Assembly (NCBI RefSeq): GCF_030272615.1
Contig: NC_081406.1
Span: 233,856,396-233,920,395 of the forward strand
Origin: Cryptomeria japonica
Taxonomy: Eukaryota; Streptophyta; Pinopsida; Cupressales; Cupressaceae
DNA length: 64,000 bases
Reading direction: 5' to 3'
The notes under the pieces were generated by a model. It was not told the origin of the DNA, did no database searches, and saw only the letters and a program-made list of their open reading frames with translations. How positions within the stretch are numbered: the first letter of the stretch is position 1; the number at the start of each line of letters is the position of its first letter. This document shows, in pieces, positions 34,701 through 44,872 of this stretch. The translations under genes were made by a program, and so were the position numbers.

Positions 34701-35990
34701 TATATATATCAAAATTGAATTTTCTTTTTTTGGTTAGAAAGAAAACATCAATACCTAGGGCATAGATATTTTTCAGATTTTTTTTGAATTAGTTTACTAT
34801 TTTTCCCAATGCATTGAACAAAGAAGTTCATGTTCGGTGAAAAACCTACATTCATAAGAAATAAAATAAAATTATATTAATGAAATTAAATATATTAAAA
34901 GTTATAATATTTGGAAAGCTTATAATAAGGACTAAATACTTTAAAAAAAAAAACTTTTAAATGAATTAATTTGACCCCCCAAAAGCTAATGTAAAATTGG
35001 TTTTTAATCAGCATTTGATAGAGGTAAAGGAGACTCCATTGCAAGTATGATTTAGAAGTAGAGAGGTTCTATCCAAGAAATTTTGATCTAAGAGCCTTTG
35101 ATTTAACTCTCTTCAATTAATTACTTAAAATGAGACCTCTTAAAGCTTAAATCATTATATTTTTTTAAAAATGTATGATTTCAGCAAAAATCAGGACGTA
35201 CCAAAAAGTGGGAACCAGCTTTGTATTTCACTATGATTTGTTTATTGCTCTGGAATCAGTACACATTCTCTACTCTCCATTCTTCTTAGGTTCTAATACT
35301 ACTGGTATTGCACAAGGGCTTAGAATTTCTCTAATCAAAACTTTCTTCAACAGCTCCTGCATCTGTCTATTGAGTTCTTCATTCTTTGTCAGTGTCATCT
35401 GATGTGTAGCTTTGTTAGGCAAACTAGCTCTGGGAACCAAATCCATGCAATGACTGATAATTCTCACAGATGGCAATCCATCAGGTACATTATCTAAAAT
35501 GATGTCTTCATATTCTATTAGTAAATATTTTATCTCTTCTGGTTGTTCCTCTTCATTTTCTAGATTCTTAGTCTTCCTAGGAATTAAGGAAAAACACACA
35601 TTCTCATGTCTCAATCCATCCAGGAATTTCCTTCCATCTACCAAACAGATTCTAGCATTCGTATAGACTTCACTCTTTAAAGGTTCCTCCAAGGGCAACA
35701 AGGTTGTCTTCATCCCATTGGCCACAATACTATATCTATTCTTCCTCCCATCATGTATTGCCTATCTATCAAATTGTCGAGGTCTACCCAACAAAAGATG
35801 ACAAATATCCATAGGCATAATATCACACAAGACTTCATCATGATAATTCCCAATTTTCAATTTCACCAAACATTGCTCACTTACTAACAACTTATGTTCA
35901 TCCTGAATCCATGCTATCTAATAAGGTTTAGGGTCTTTTAATATTTCCAAATTCAACTTATTCACCATCTCTTCTAAAACAAGGTTATCT
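31723..35990 (-). pseudogene. Pol of chromovirus F: reverse transcriptase, RNase H, integrase, chromodomain
   Basis: Minus strand. Reverse transcriptase: N-terminal part 35270-35725, motif CTDSRAINK near 35250, then a foreign insertion (34258-35218), then DLKSGYHQI and YLDD in 33799-34233. RNase H 33355-33702 (FQVDCDASG, YTDHQAL). Integrase about 33060-32300: the HHCC zinc finger is readable (HYGG...RHF, CRVCQ). The second catalytic Asp reads Asn (LSNRD) and the catalytic Glu codon is a stop (DGQT then TAA). A C-terminal chromodomain lies at 31781-31926 (RIGRITWSSQYMEYLVKW, then SSWI). Chromodomains of this group steer insertion toward marked chromatin; here it survives in a dead copy. A one-base deletion follows AINK just before the insertion. 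Confidence 0.88.
34258..35218. mobile_element. Non-coding inverted-repeat transposon (MITE-like) inside F's reverse transcriptase
   Basis: 961 bp, strongly AT-rich, bounded by a perfect 17-bp terminal inverted repeat CTGGTTCCCACTTTTTG (34258-34274) and its complement (35202-35218). It interrupts the reverse-transcriptase frame with little or no loss of flanking codons. Inside, ACATCAATACCTAGGGCAT occurs twice (34575-34593 and 34745-34763). No transposase frame is present, so it would have been moved by an enzyme from elsewhere. I see no clear target duplication, so the superfamily is open. Confidence 0.7.
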
Positions 35991-37213
35991 GAACTACCAC
36001 TATCAAGAACAACTTTACAACACTTACCGGATACCTTACATCTGGTATTGAACAAATTATTCCTCTACAAGGGCTCTTTATTTCTCCTAGTATGACACAA
36101 AGCTCTCCTCATCATCAGCAGTTCTCCATCTTCTGGTTTATTGTCTAATCAAATGGGGTTTTCTTCCACCACAACTACTCTTCTGGTATTATTTGTCTTC
36201 TTACACTTTAAATAACCATGTTATTATCCTCCACATTTAAAGAAAGTTTATCTAAATATTCTCCTATCTTGTCTTCCAAAATTCTCATTCCAGCAGCCAT
36301 CAGGTTCTCTCTTTTGGTAGAAATTTCTATCATCTTTCTGGTATGAATTACTTTCTTTGTTCACTTCCTTGTCCTTGTTCTGATCTGTACAGGTTCCTCT
36401 TTCTCCTTGAAATATTCCTTCGGAAAACCTTCCACCTCTTCCTCTATGCCTCTTCTCATGTCTTTTGTATAGCTTTTCTTCTACCTTCAAGGCATACTAG
36501 TAAGCCTCTTCAACAATTTGTAATTTGATCAAACTGAGTTCATCTTGTATAGACACCTGCAATCCATTCAAAAATCTTGCAACTTGTTCAAATTCATTAT
36601 CAACATGTCTGGATTTGATATTCAACTTGTAAAATGCTTCAAGGTATTCCTTCACACTAGATTCCTTCTGTCTCAAATTCTGCAACTTCCAGAATAGATT
36701 TAATTGATAATCACATGGCATAAATTTTGATTTCAAGTTAGCAATCATTTTATCCCATGTCTTGATATTATCTTTACCTCTTCTTTGTCTATCAACCTAT
36801 CAATGCTCCCACCAAAGAGATGGATGACCTTTCAACCGAGTACAAGCATATTTCACCTTCCTTTCTTCTGCAATGTTTTCAAAATCAAAATATTTCTCCA
36901 TCTCCGAGATCCGATCCATTTATTCATCTGAATCCAACTTTCCATCATATTCTAGTGGGGTAGAATGAAGTTTAGTATTCACCCTACTCAAAACCCTCAA
37001 AAATGTTTCCTCATTCGGATCAATCACCGACAAGTTTACTTGTTCTATCAGGGCTTCTTCTCCTTCATCTTCACTTACATCTTTGATGTGTTAGCCTCTC
37101 CTCTAGGTTGTCTCCACAGCTTCCAACCAGCCTGATATTCCTCATAACATTTCCATCATAGTAGGGTCTGCATTCCCACGTGCTCCACCATTCCTAGTTC
37201 CTCTTTGCACCAT
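35991..37213 (-). pseudogene. Gag and protease of chromovirus F
   Basis: ATG near 37213 is the first after the primer site (MVQRGTRNGG). The capsid region runs about 36920-36497 (YACTRLKGHPSLWWEH, then LNLFWKLQNLRQ and VKEYLEAFYKL). A basic Arg/Gly-rich stretch lies at 36400-36480. A zinc knuckle near 36190-36240 is broken by two stops (FKCGG, then HGYLKC). The protease active site LDSGSS is near 35995-36015. Many stops occur (e.g. near 37130, 36917, 36497). Confidence 0.82.
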
Positions 37214-37302
37214 ATTTATGCCAGTCCTCTGCAGGTCGAATCCTCAATCTGCCACCCTACAAAAAAATTCTTAGCAAAACACAATCTTTGGAACGAAAAC
37301 TC

Positions 37303-37314
37303 GCTCTGATACCA
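37303..37314 (-). promoter_or_regulatory. Initiator-Met tRNA primer-binding site of chromovirus F
   Basis: TGGTATCAGAGC on the minus strand, two bases after the LTR end. Confidence 0.93.
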
Positions 37315-37316
37315 CT

Positions 37317-38092
37317 TGAAGCAGTCACCAATTAGGAGGGACCTCAAAGAGATCAATCCAGACTAGTCAGAAAGAGTAAACACAAATACATGCTAGAGGC
37401 AAAGCAGAGCAGATTAAATTATAACATGAAAATTGATTACAACCAACCAGTAACAATCAGGTTACAAAAACTGGCTCACAGGCCTGCTAAAACATGCTCA
37501 AAATACAAAATACGTCACAACCAAGACTTAAAATCTTAAGATCTATCTTCTATGATTAATATAACTTCATGGTTACATATAATGCTCTATTATAATGAAT
37601 TATATGATCCAAGAGGATCCAGTCAGCCCACAAAGGGATCAAAACCCGAAGAACAAGACCTAACGTGCAAAACCAACAAGATAGGCCTCTGCCAATAGAT
37701 TCCTCAAGAAAATCCAAAGGATGAAGTGTAGATAGTGGGAAAAGGTTGGCCACATACCAAGTAACATCGAAATCAATTCTCAAGGCTCTGCAAGCTACGA
37801 AAGGGATCTAGTAGATCATAAATGCAAATAGGTCCAGGCAACCAGCAACAGGAAACTGTCAACTGGTAATAGGAAACCGTCTCAGAAAGTGGTAGCAATA
37901 ACTTGCTGGAAAATGATCCAAATGCTCCACAGTTTGGGAATAAGGAAGATGATCAAGTGTTCAAGCCAAAATCCAACTTCATAGGATCCGGTGAGCTAAA
38001 TCCGGGACACACAAAAAGAAATGTTGAAACTGCAAACAAAAAGAAAAAACAGAAAGGAAATATTTTTGGTCGGTTCATAGTAATCTTGCACA
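37317..38092 (-). repeat. 5' LTR of chromovirus F
   Basis: 776 bp; on the minus strand TGTGCAAGATT to GACTGCTTCA. The boundary at 38092 is fixed by the ATTTT duplication that follows. Confidence 0.85.
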
Positions 38093-38566
38093 ATTTTCAT
38101 GAAGATTTGAATAATATAAAAGAAAAAAAGGTGTTGAATGGTATTTTAAGTGAAGAGAGGATGAGTATGGGTCCCTTTGGCATGTGCCAAGTGTGATATG
38201 ATCAAAGAAGACAATTAAACCATGTTGTTTGATGACTATCCTAGATTTGACAGTGTATACCAAACATTGCACTTTAAAAGTTTAAGAAGGGGTTGAGTGT
38301 TGAGTATAAAGGTCAGAGGGTAGGAGGAAGTATTCTCATATTCACCACTTGCATTTGAGGGGTTGAGAACACTTGTGTAATAATGATTGTTCCTAAGTAC
38401 ATGATTGTCATAAAATATGTCAAGATCATCCTAATGAGTAGTGTACTGATTGTGAATGAAGAGTAGCCATGTTGGGTTGGTTGGGTGGGTATAGAGTCAA
38501 GAGTAGGAGTGTTGTGAAGTCCTTGAAGGAATTTCCAAGAGTATATGTGGTTGGAGTAGTCTTTTT
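38093..38566. other. Older DNA between F and G
   Basis: Starts with ATTTT (right copy of F's duplication). About 470 bases with no convincing frame or element end. It is continuous with 30934 once F is removed. Confidence 0.5.
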
Positions 38567-39753
38567 TGGTGATTTGGAGGAATTGATTATGCATTGCATT
38601 GATGTTTGTCATTTATGTCAACACTAGCTTGTTTGGTTGTCTATCGGGTTTAGGTAGAGTGGTTGGATTGTGATGTCAAGCTGGAGACTATCTTCTATAT
38701 TCTTTGATATGTTCAGATTGGTGGAATTGGTTTGGTTTGGTCATTCAGATGCATGTCACATTCAGTTGGTTTAGGATTTGGTGATGTGGAAGCTATCATA
38801 CGTTCTAGTAAGCCTTTTGGTTACTAGTAAGGATTTTACTGAGAGAGCTTTATTGAATATATTTTGAAGGATTCGATAAATGGTGTTGGTAAGACTTCTA
38901 GAAGGTTCTCAGGATGTTGATGGTTATCATTTCTATGTTCCAGTTGATCGGTGGTGTTGCATTTAGCACCGAACCTAATGTTATTATGTTAGGTTATGGA
39001 CTGGTTTATATAACGTGTTGGTGGATTCTCCCGATGCGTTACCAGTTGGATTTATTGTTTGGTTAATGTTGTTTTGATCTTAGGCCGACTTGTGTTATCA
39101 CTAGTTTGTGGGTTTATGCAATTGATTTATTGTATTATCTCTTAGGTGGCTGACCTAATTGTTTAGGTCTCGGGTTGGTATAAATATGATGTAGGATCTC
39201 TTTTGTAGATCGTGGTCATGGGTTATGGGATTATCTATGTGTGAATAAATTTGTAATCATATGCAGAGGTTTTCATCGATCATAGGTGATCGAATTGGGT
39301 TTGTATAAGAGGTTTAAGACCTCTGGCATTGAGCTTAACCAAAATTGTACCCAGGCATAGGAGATGCTATTCTTGCAGTTCATTCTTATTTCCAGATTGT
39401 AGTGTGGAGATCTTTTGTAGTCAATGACGCTCCTTTGTGATGAGAAATGCGCTTTAGGCTATTGGACTTCCTGCATGTGTACTCCCCTTATTGTAATCAC
39501 ATACCTACTATAGAAGTATCATCTAACTATGGGTATGGTTTCCCACCATGGTTTTTCCCTTTACCAGGTATTCCATGTACAAATATTGGTGTTATGTGTT
39601 GTGGATGCATGGTATTTGGTTTATGATTTATGTTTGTGCTTAATTGATATATCTGTTATTCCAATAAAAGTTTTTATGTGCTTAAAGTTTCATAATTTGT
39701 TAACAACGGATTCACCCCCGCCCCCCTCAAAGTTATTCACCGATTATCCTCAT
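38567..39753 (+). repeat. 5' LTR of copia G
   Basis: Begins TGGTGATTTGGAGG and ends TCCTCA or TCCTCATA before the primer site; about 1,187 bp. TATAAATA at 39179-39186 is the TATA candidate. Alignable with C's LTR (15337-16540). Confidence 0.83.
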
Positions 39754-39756
39754 AAT

Positions 39757-39768
39757 TGGTGTCAGAGC
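39757..39768 (+). promoter_or_regulatory. Variant primer-binding site of copia G
   Basis: TGGTGTCAGAGC, one base different from the usual TGGTATCAGAGC. Probably initiator-Met with an A-to-G change. Confidence 0.85.
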
Positions 39769-39810
39769 TTGGTCCTCTTTGCAGAATCTTTACCACTTGA
39801 GGAAGATCCT

Positions 39811-41027
39811 ATGGTGATTAATCATTCAACTTAAATTGGTTACTAGAAGGATAGCCCTAGGCTTGAAGGAACAAATTGCAGAGTATGGAAGCTTCAGATG
39901 GAGACTCATTTGAGATGTCTTAGCAAAGATATTTGGGAGATCACTGAGAAAGGATATACTCCTTATGATCTGGCATCTGAAAACCCTCCTCTGGTAGACT
40001 TGGATAAGAACATTGAAAATGAGTGTGGAGCTAGAGAATCCCTTTTGAATGCCCTTTCAAATCAGCAAGTAATGGTATTAACAGACAAATAATCTGCAAA
40101 ATCTATATGGGATAAGTTAGAGACTCTAAATGAAGGTGACCATATGGTAAAAATTGCTAAAATTGATGGTTACTGGGTGAGGTATGAGAACCTGAGAATA
40201 GATTAAGATGAAAGAATTACTTCTTTTATGGAAAGAGTCAATGAAATTGTCTTGAGAATTCAATGTTGTGGTGGAACTCTGAGCAAAGATGAGATTGTTT
40301 CTAAAGTATTGATAGATTATCTACTGGCTTACAAAATGAAGGCTACTGCAATCAATGAGCTGAGAGCAATGTCTAACACTTCTGTCAATACGGATACTTT
40401 GGTTGGAAAATTATCTGCTTTTGAGCTTGAAGAATTTGGTCCTCAAAGAGCTGCAAAGATAGATTTTGTATTCAAGGCATCTACATCATCAACTGGCATG
40501 AGTGATTGGAAAGAATTATATGTGAAGGAACAAGAGGATATGAAGGAATAAGATGAAGATCTTGAGGAACTTCAAGGCCTATTTGCTAGAATGGTACCTA
40601 AAGGTCTGACAGGAAGTAAGTATGAAGGAAAATCACCTTTCAAATTTTTTTCATGTAGTAAGATAGGTCATTTTGCATCTAGATGTCCTAAGAGGAATTC
40701 AAGATTCGAAGAGAAAGCTAGAAGATTTTTTAAGCCTAACCATGAATATCAAAGCAAGCATAATTACAAGAGGAACAAAGACAAATCATGCTAATATGCT
40801 GATGAGGAAGGTGTAACTGATGATTCTGATGATGAATCGACAATGGAAAGGAATGGGTACTCTTAGCTATCAAGGAAGATGCTCCGAAACCTGTCACTCA
40901 AAATGAAGAGAAGGCCCTTGCTACTAAAGTTGAAGACAAGGATGAATGAGTAATAGACAGTGGATGTTCAAATCATATGACTAGAGATAGAAGGAAGTTT
41001 CTATCTTTGCAATAATTTGATGGTGGT
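39811..41027 (+). pseudogene. Copia gag and start of protease, element G
   Basis: ATG 39811; in the same frame as 39898-40092, 40228-40551 and 40591-40794, with stops between them. It aligns with A's gag (IWDKLETLNEG, LVGKLSAFELEEFGP). The zinc knuckle is damaged at its first Cys (FFSCSKIGHFASRC, near 40648). After a frame change near 40800-40860 the protease site reads VIDSGCSNHMT at about 40950-40982. The Trp codon before it has become TGA. The frame ends at the H insertion, 41027. Confidence 0.85.
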
Positions 41028-42596
41028 TGTAGATCAGGAATTCGATTAACATCAAAGCAAATAGCTATTAGCTAACCACAAAGCCAAATTGCAATGAAAT
41101 AAATCCTAATTACACTCAATAGAGATATGAAGACAAGATAATCAAACCAAATGCAAACCATTACAAACGCGAATATCTCCTCCATAATTCTCCATTGTCC
41201 TTCTTTCTCCTTCAAATTACTTTGTTTGTGGATCTCACCTACAAGTGCAAAAGCATAGTATGAAAGGAAGATTGACAAGATGAAATGGCAGCATAAGGAT
41301 ACTAGAAGCATGATTGATTCCTTTGATTGAAGAAAATCATCCAATTTATAGACAAATTGGAGAGATGACAAGATTAGCATGAAGAGATTTGAAAGGAAAT
41401 TTCAAATCAAGGATGACAAATATGACAAATTATGACAAGATTGACATTTTCTATGCAAGATTGATTGATTGACAAAATTATGACAAATTTGACATGCAAG
41501 ATTGATTGATTGACAAATTATGACAAAATTGAAATGCCATTCCCATGACAAAAGGGAAGAGAGAAAATAGCCTCCATGATTGCAACAAATGGAAGCATAA
41601 ACATAGGAGAAAATTAGGGGAAAAATTAGAAAAATTGAAGAAAATGGGAGAAATAGGAATTAGGTGAATTAATTAATAGGTTTTCATCCATTAATTAATT
41701 CATGAAAGAGACCTAGGACTAAATAAATTAATTTATTTAACCCACCAAGAAGAAGAAAAGGATTAAATGAACAAATCATAAAACCCTAGAAATAAGAGGA
41801 CAAGGAATTAGGTCAATACAACAAGAAATTAATTTAGGTTCGATCATGATTCTGATTGACAAAGGACCATTGTTGATAAATGATTGAGACTAGTTGACAA
41901 AAATCAATGACAAGTTGACCAAGATTGACAAGGAGATCAAATTGATAGGCACCGATTGATGAGGAACAATGACTAATTGATCCAAATTGACATGATTGAA
42001 AAGGACAAGGATCAATGACAAATCGATTGCAAAATGACAATATTGACAAATTGATAAGGATCAATGACAAATCGATTGCCAAATGATGAGATTGACAAGG
42101 ATGAGGATTGATGACGAATCAATCGCAAAATGATGAGATTGACAAGAGGACAAGGATCGATGACGAATCGATCGCAAGATGACAAGATTGACAAGGATGA
42201 GGATCGATGGCGAATCGATCGCAAGATGACAAGATTGGCAAGGACAAGGATCGATGATGAATCGATCGCAAGGTGACAAGATTGACAAGAGGACAAAACC
42301 CTAATTCTATCATCGATTAGGATTGACAATGTCCAAAATGATGATACATGAGCATGCATATTGATGCGACAGGATAAGATCGACCAAAATCATGATTGAA
42401 GATTGTTATCGACAAGACCAAATTCGAAAGCGAGAAAAATGAAGAATGCAGAAGAAAGACTTGATGCTCGCAAATGATAAAGACCAAGTGCACAACATAG
42501 AAGGAATGTTAATGCGACACAAGAACCCTAAAATAAGGCAATGCACCAATGTTAAAGTATGACTCCACAAGCGTTGACCATTTTTAGATGTCTACA
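41028..42596 (-). repeat. 3' LTR of element H
   Basis: Minus strand TGTAGACATC (42596) to TTGATCTACA-like end (41028); 1,569 bp. TATA candidate TATAAATTGG at 41341-41350. The U3 part holds a minisatellite of about 46-bp units (about 41995-42300). Reading frames in it are repeat artefacts. Confidence 0.88.
41995..42300. repeat. CGATCG-bearing minisatellite in H's 3' LTR
   Basis: Units of roughly 45-50 bp of the form GACAAGATTGACAAGGA plus GGATCGATGACGAATCGATCG. Partner arrays are at about 50625-50895 (H 5' LTR) and about 51890-52200 (I LTR). Confidence 0.8.
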
Positions 42597-42615
42597 TTTT
42601 GCCCCTCTTTGAGAC
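42597..42615 (-). promoter_or_regulatory. Polypurine tract of element H
   Basis: Minus strand reads GTCTCAAAGAGGGGCAAAA immediately before the 3' LTR. The same sequence precedes I's LTR at 52542. Confidence 0.8.
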
Positions 42616-44872
42616 AATGCGATTTTAAGCATTGTTTCAAAGAACAATAATGAAAATGCCCTGGACAATAACAATGACATATGCATGCCCCTTCGAGGAA
42701 TTGGCTGGAAAAAAATCTAGAAAAGAGGCCAATTGATCGATAAGAATGACAGAAGATGATAGGTTCGAACGGATCACCAAGACTGACGGAAGAAATGTTA
42801 GTAAGAAGAAATTAGACAGAGGACAGTTAGAGATGAAGGAAAACTTGCTTTCACATATGCACATAAGTAGGTGAGAACCTTTATTTGATATGGCAAAATG
42901 GATGCGGTGCAACATGGAAATGAAGGCCAGAGTGATAATGCAATCCCTTTGCGTAAGATAGACATGTTCACAAACAAGGAATGGTTCAAAAATCCTAAGA
43001 CAAACTTGCCCCAGAATGTTATGAAACACTCCACAAATAGAAGACAAAAAATAATAAATGACCATGAGCCATCCCGACCACTCTAAATCATGTAGTGACA
43101 TCATCGAGCAACATAGGAACATGGTCAAAGCCAAAAATAAATCAAGAAAAAGATAAGACTCGCAAATTCAAACAAGTCAAACAAACATTCTCATCGTCAT
43201 TGTCAAAAGTGGAAAACAAGAATGATCATGTTGTCTTGTTCCAAGGAATGTGGTACACCATCTAAGACAGGACATAGTTCAGTTTCGAGTATACCACACC
43301 CTATATAAGACCCCTGATAATGTTGACAAGGACCAGTGGTAATGTTGAGGCTAGTTTGATTGATATGACAATTTTAATCAGTTTGAATGCCTGGTTTGAT
43401 TGAAAAGTTCATCTATTAATGCATGGTTTCATTAAAGCACAATTTTGTAACATGTTATCTGTTTGTTGTCTACACAAATGTTTGATTGATTGTCGTTGGA
43501 TGTATGCTCAACCATCTGTCTTTGCACAAAGGGGATATTTATGGACAAAATGCAAATGCTTGTTTTTGGATTTGAATGTTTTGAAAAAAAAAATTGTTTT
43601 GTTTTTTCGAGTTTTTACAAAAAAAAAATTGTTCATTTTTTTAGGACTTTATTTGACTTTTTAGGGATTTTTTTCAGGACATTATTTGATTTTTAAGGGA
43701 TTTTTTTAGGACATTATTTGATTTTTAGGGATTTTTTCAGGACATTATTTGATTTTTAGGGATTTTTTCAGGACATTATATGAATGTTTTTGAATTTTGA
43801 CATTTTAGCTGAAAATGAACACATGATTTTTTTTTATGTTTTTGAATGTTTTCAGGATTTTTTTCAATTTTTTTTATTATTTCAGGACATTTTTTTATTT
43901 TTAGGGTTTTTGCCCCCAGTGTCTAGCAAGGCAAGGAATATGACAGGTGAATAAATTGGCTTTCTGAAATGTTGGTGGATAGAGGGAAGACAAAGGCCTT
44001 TTATTATGGAGACAATACGGATGCAATTTTCAAGGGCTATTGCGTGATGGGACAAGAGACTGGATATGACAATGTAAAGTAGGAACATGGCATGAGGGAC
44101 ATGTCAAGAGGTTTTTGAAACTATGTTTAAATTTTGCATCCTTATGTCAAATCAAGATCAAGGAATGAAAAAGAGGGGTGTATGGATAGTGATAAGATAT
44201 GGATAGGATAAGCAACACCAAGAATGGATAAGGGACATGGACTGAGGGTCGGGGTAGGATACGGGATAGTGGCAGAAAGTTGCAATAAGCTAGGGAATAT
44301 GGATGAAAGGTTATAATAAGCAAATGGATAAAGACCAAAAGCTATGATGGACTAAAAGCTGCAAAAAAGATGCATGATGCACATCACGATCCTCAGCCTT
44401 GTCAAGATCAAAGGTGGAAAGAGGAAATTGGACATGAGGGAACAATAGGATATGAAGGGTAATGACAGGGGTTCGATAGAATAATGGAACAATGAAGGAC
44501 AAAAGGATATGATAGGATAAAACCTGTCCCCAAGTACGGTATGCAAGAAGTTCATAGATTACGCATGATGCCTATTTGCTAGGTTTTCATCACGATACTT
44601 GCCCAAGGTGCCTATTTGCCAAGTTTTCACCAGTGGATGAATTATTTTTGCTTTACTTTTTTATTCTTTTTCTTTTTTTCTCACTTTTTTTTTTTTTGTA
44701 TTTTGACTTTTTCAATAGAAGATGGACACATGATAGGGGATGGAAGAAGGAATCAAACATCTTTTTGTTTGGATAGTAGCCTTGAAAAAAATGGACCATG
44801 ACCTTTAAAAGTATGCTCAAAGACGTTGGTAGGATAAGGACATGGAAAATAAGATGAAACTAAGGCAAGGAT
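42616..44872 (-). other. 3' UTR of element H, shared with element I
   Basis: About 2.25 kb without a credible gene. It aligns in patches with 52559-54990 of I (for example around 43070-43120 against 53690-53740). It holds a tandem array at 43637-43785 of about 32-bp units, plus strand AGGACATTATTTGATTTTTA. Poly-T-rich stretches follow up to 44700. Confidence 0.75.

Larger units (their letters stand above)
30935..38092 (-). mobile_element. Chromovirus (Ty3/gypsy) element F
   Basis: Minus-strand element of 7,158 bp flanked by exact ATTTT duplications (30930-30934 and 38093-38097). From high to low coordinates: 5' LTR, primer site, gag, protease, reverse transcriptase, RNase H, integrase, chromodomain, 3' LTR. 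A 961-bp inverted-repeat insertion (34258-35218) splits reverse transcriptase. Stops and shifts throughout show it is dead. Confidence 0.92.
38567..41027 (+). mobile_element. Ty1/copia element G (5' portion, cut by element H)
   Basis: 5' LTR, primer site, gag and the beginning of protease, then a clean switch at 41028 to the end of H's LTR. Integrase to RNase H and the 3' LTR would lie beyond H, outside the window. The LTR is of the same family as C. GTGGT (41023-41027) is the expected copy of H's target duplication. Confidence 0.85.

Noticed and set aside
34258-35218. Intron in F's reverse transcriptase
   Set aside because: Perfect 17-bp inverted ends and no splice-site words at the borders fit a transposon; chromovirus reverse transcriptase is not normally interrupted here.
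41834-42359. Overlapping Ser/Ile/Arg-rich minus-strand frames (also at 50403-50755 and 51741-52201)
   Set aside because: They run through the LTR minisatellite, and the composition follows from the repeated unit. No independent sign of coding.
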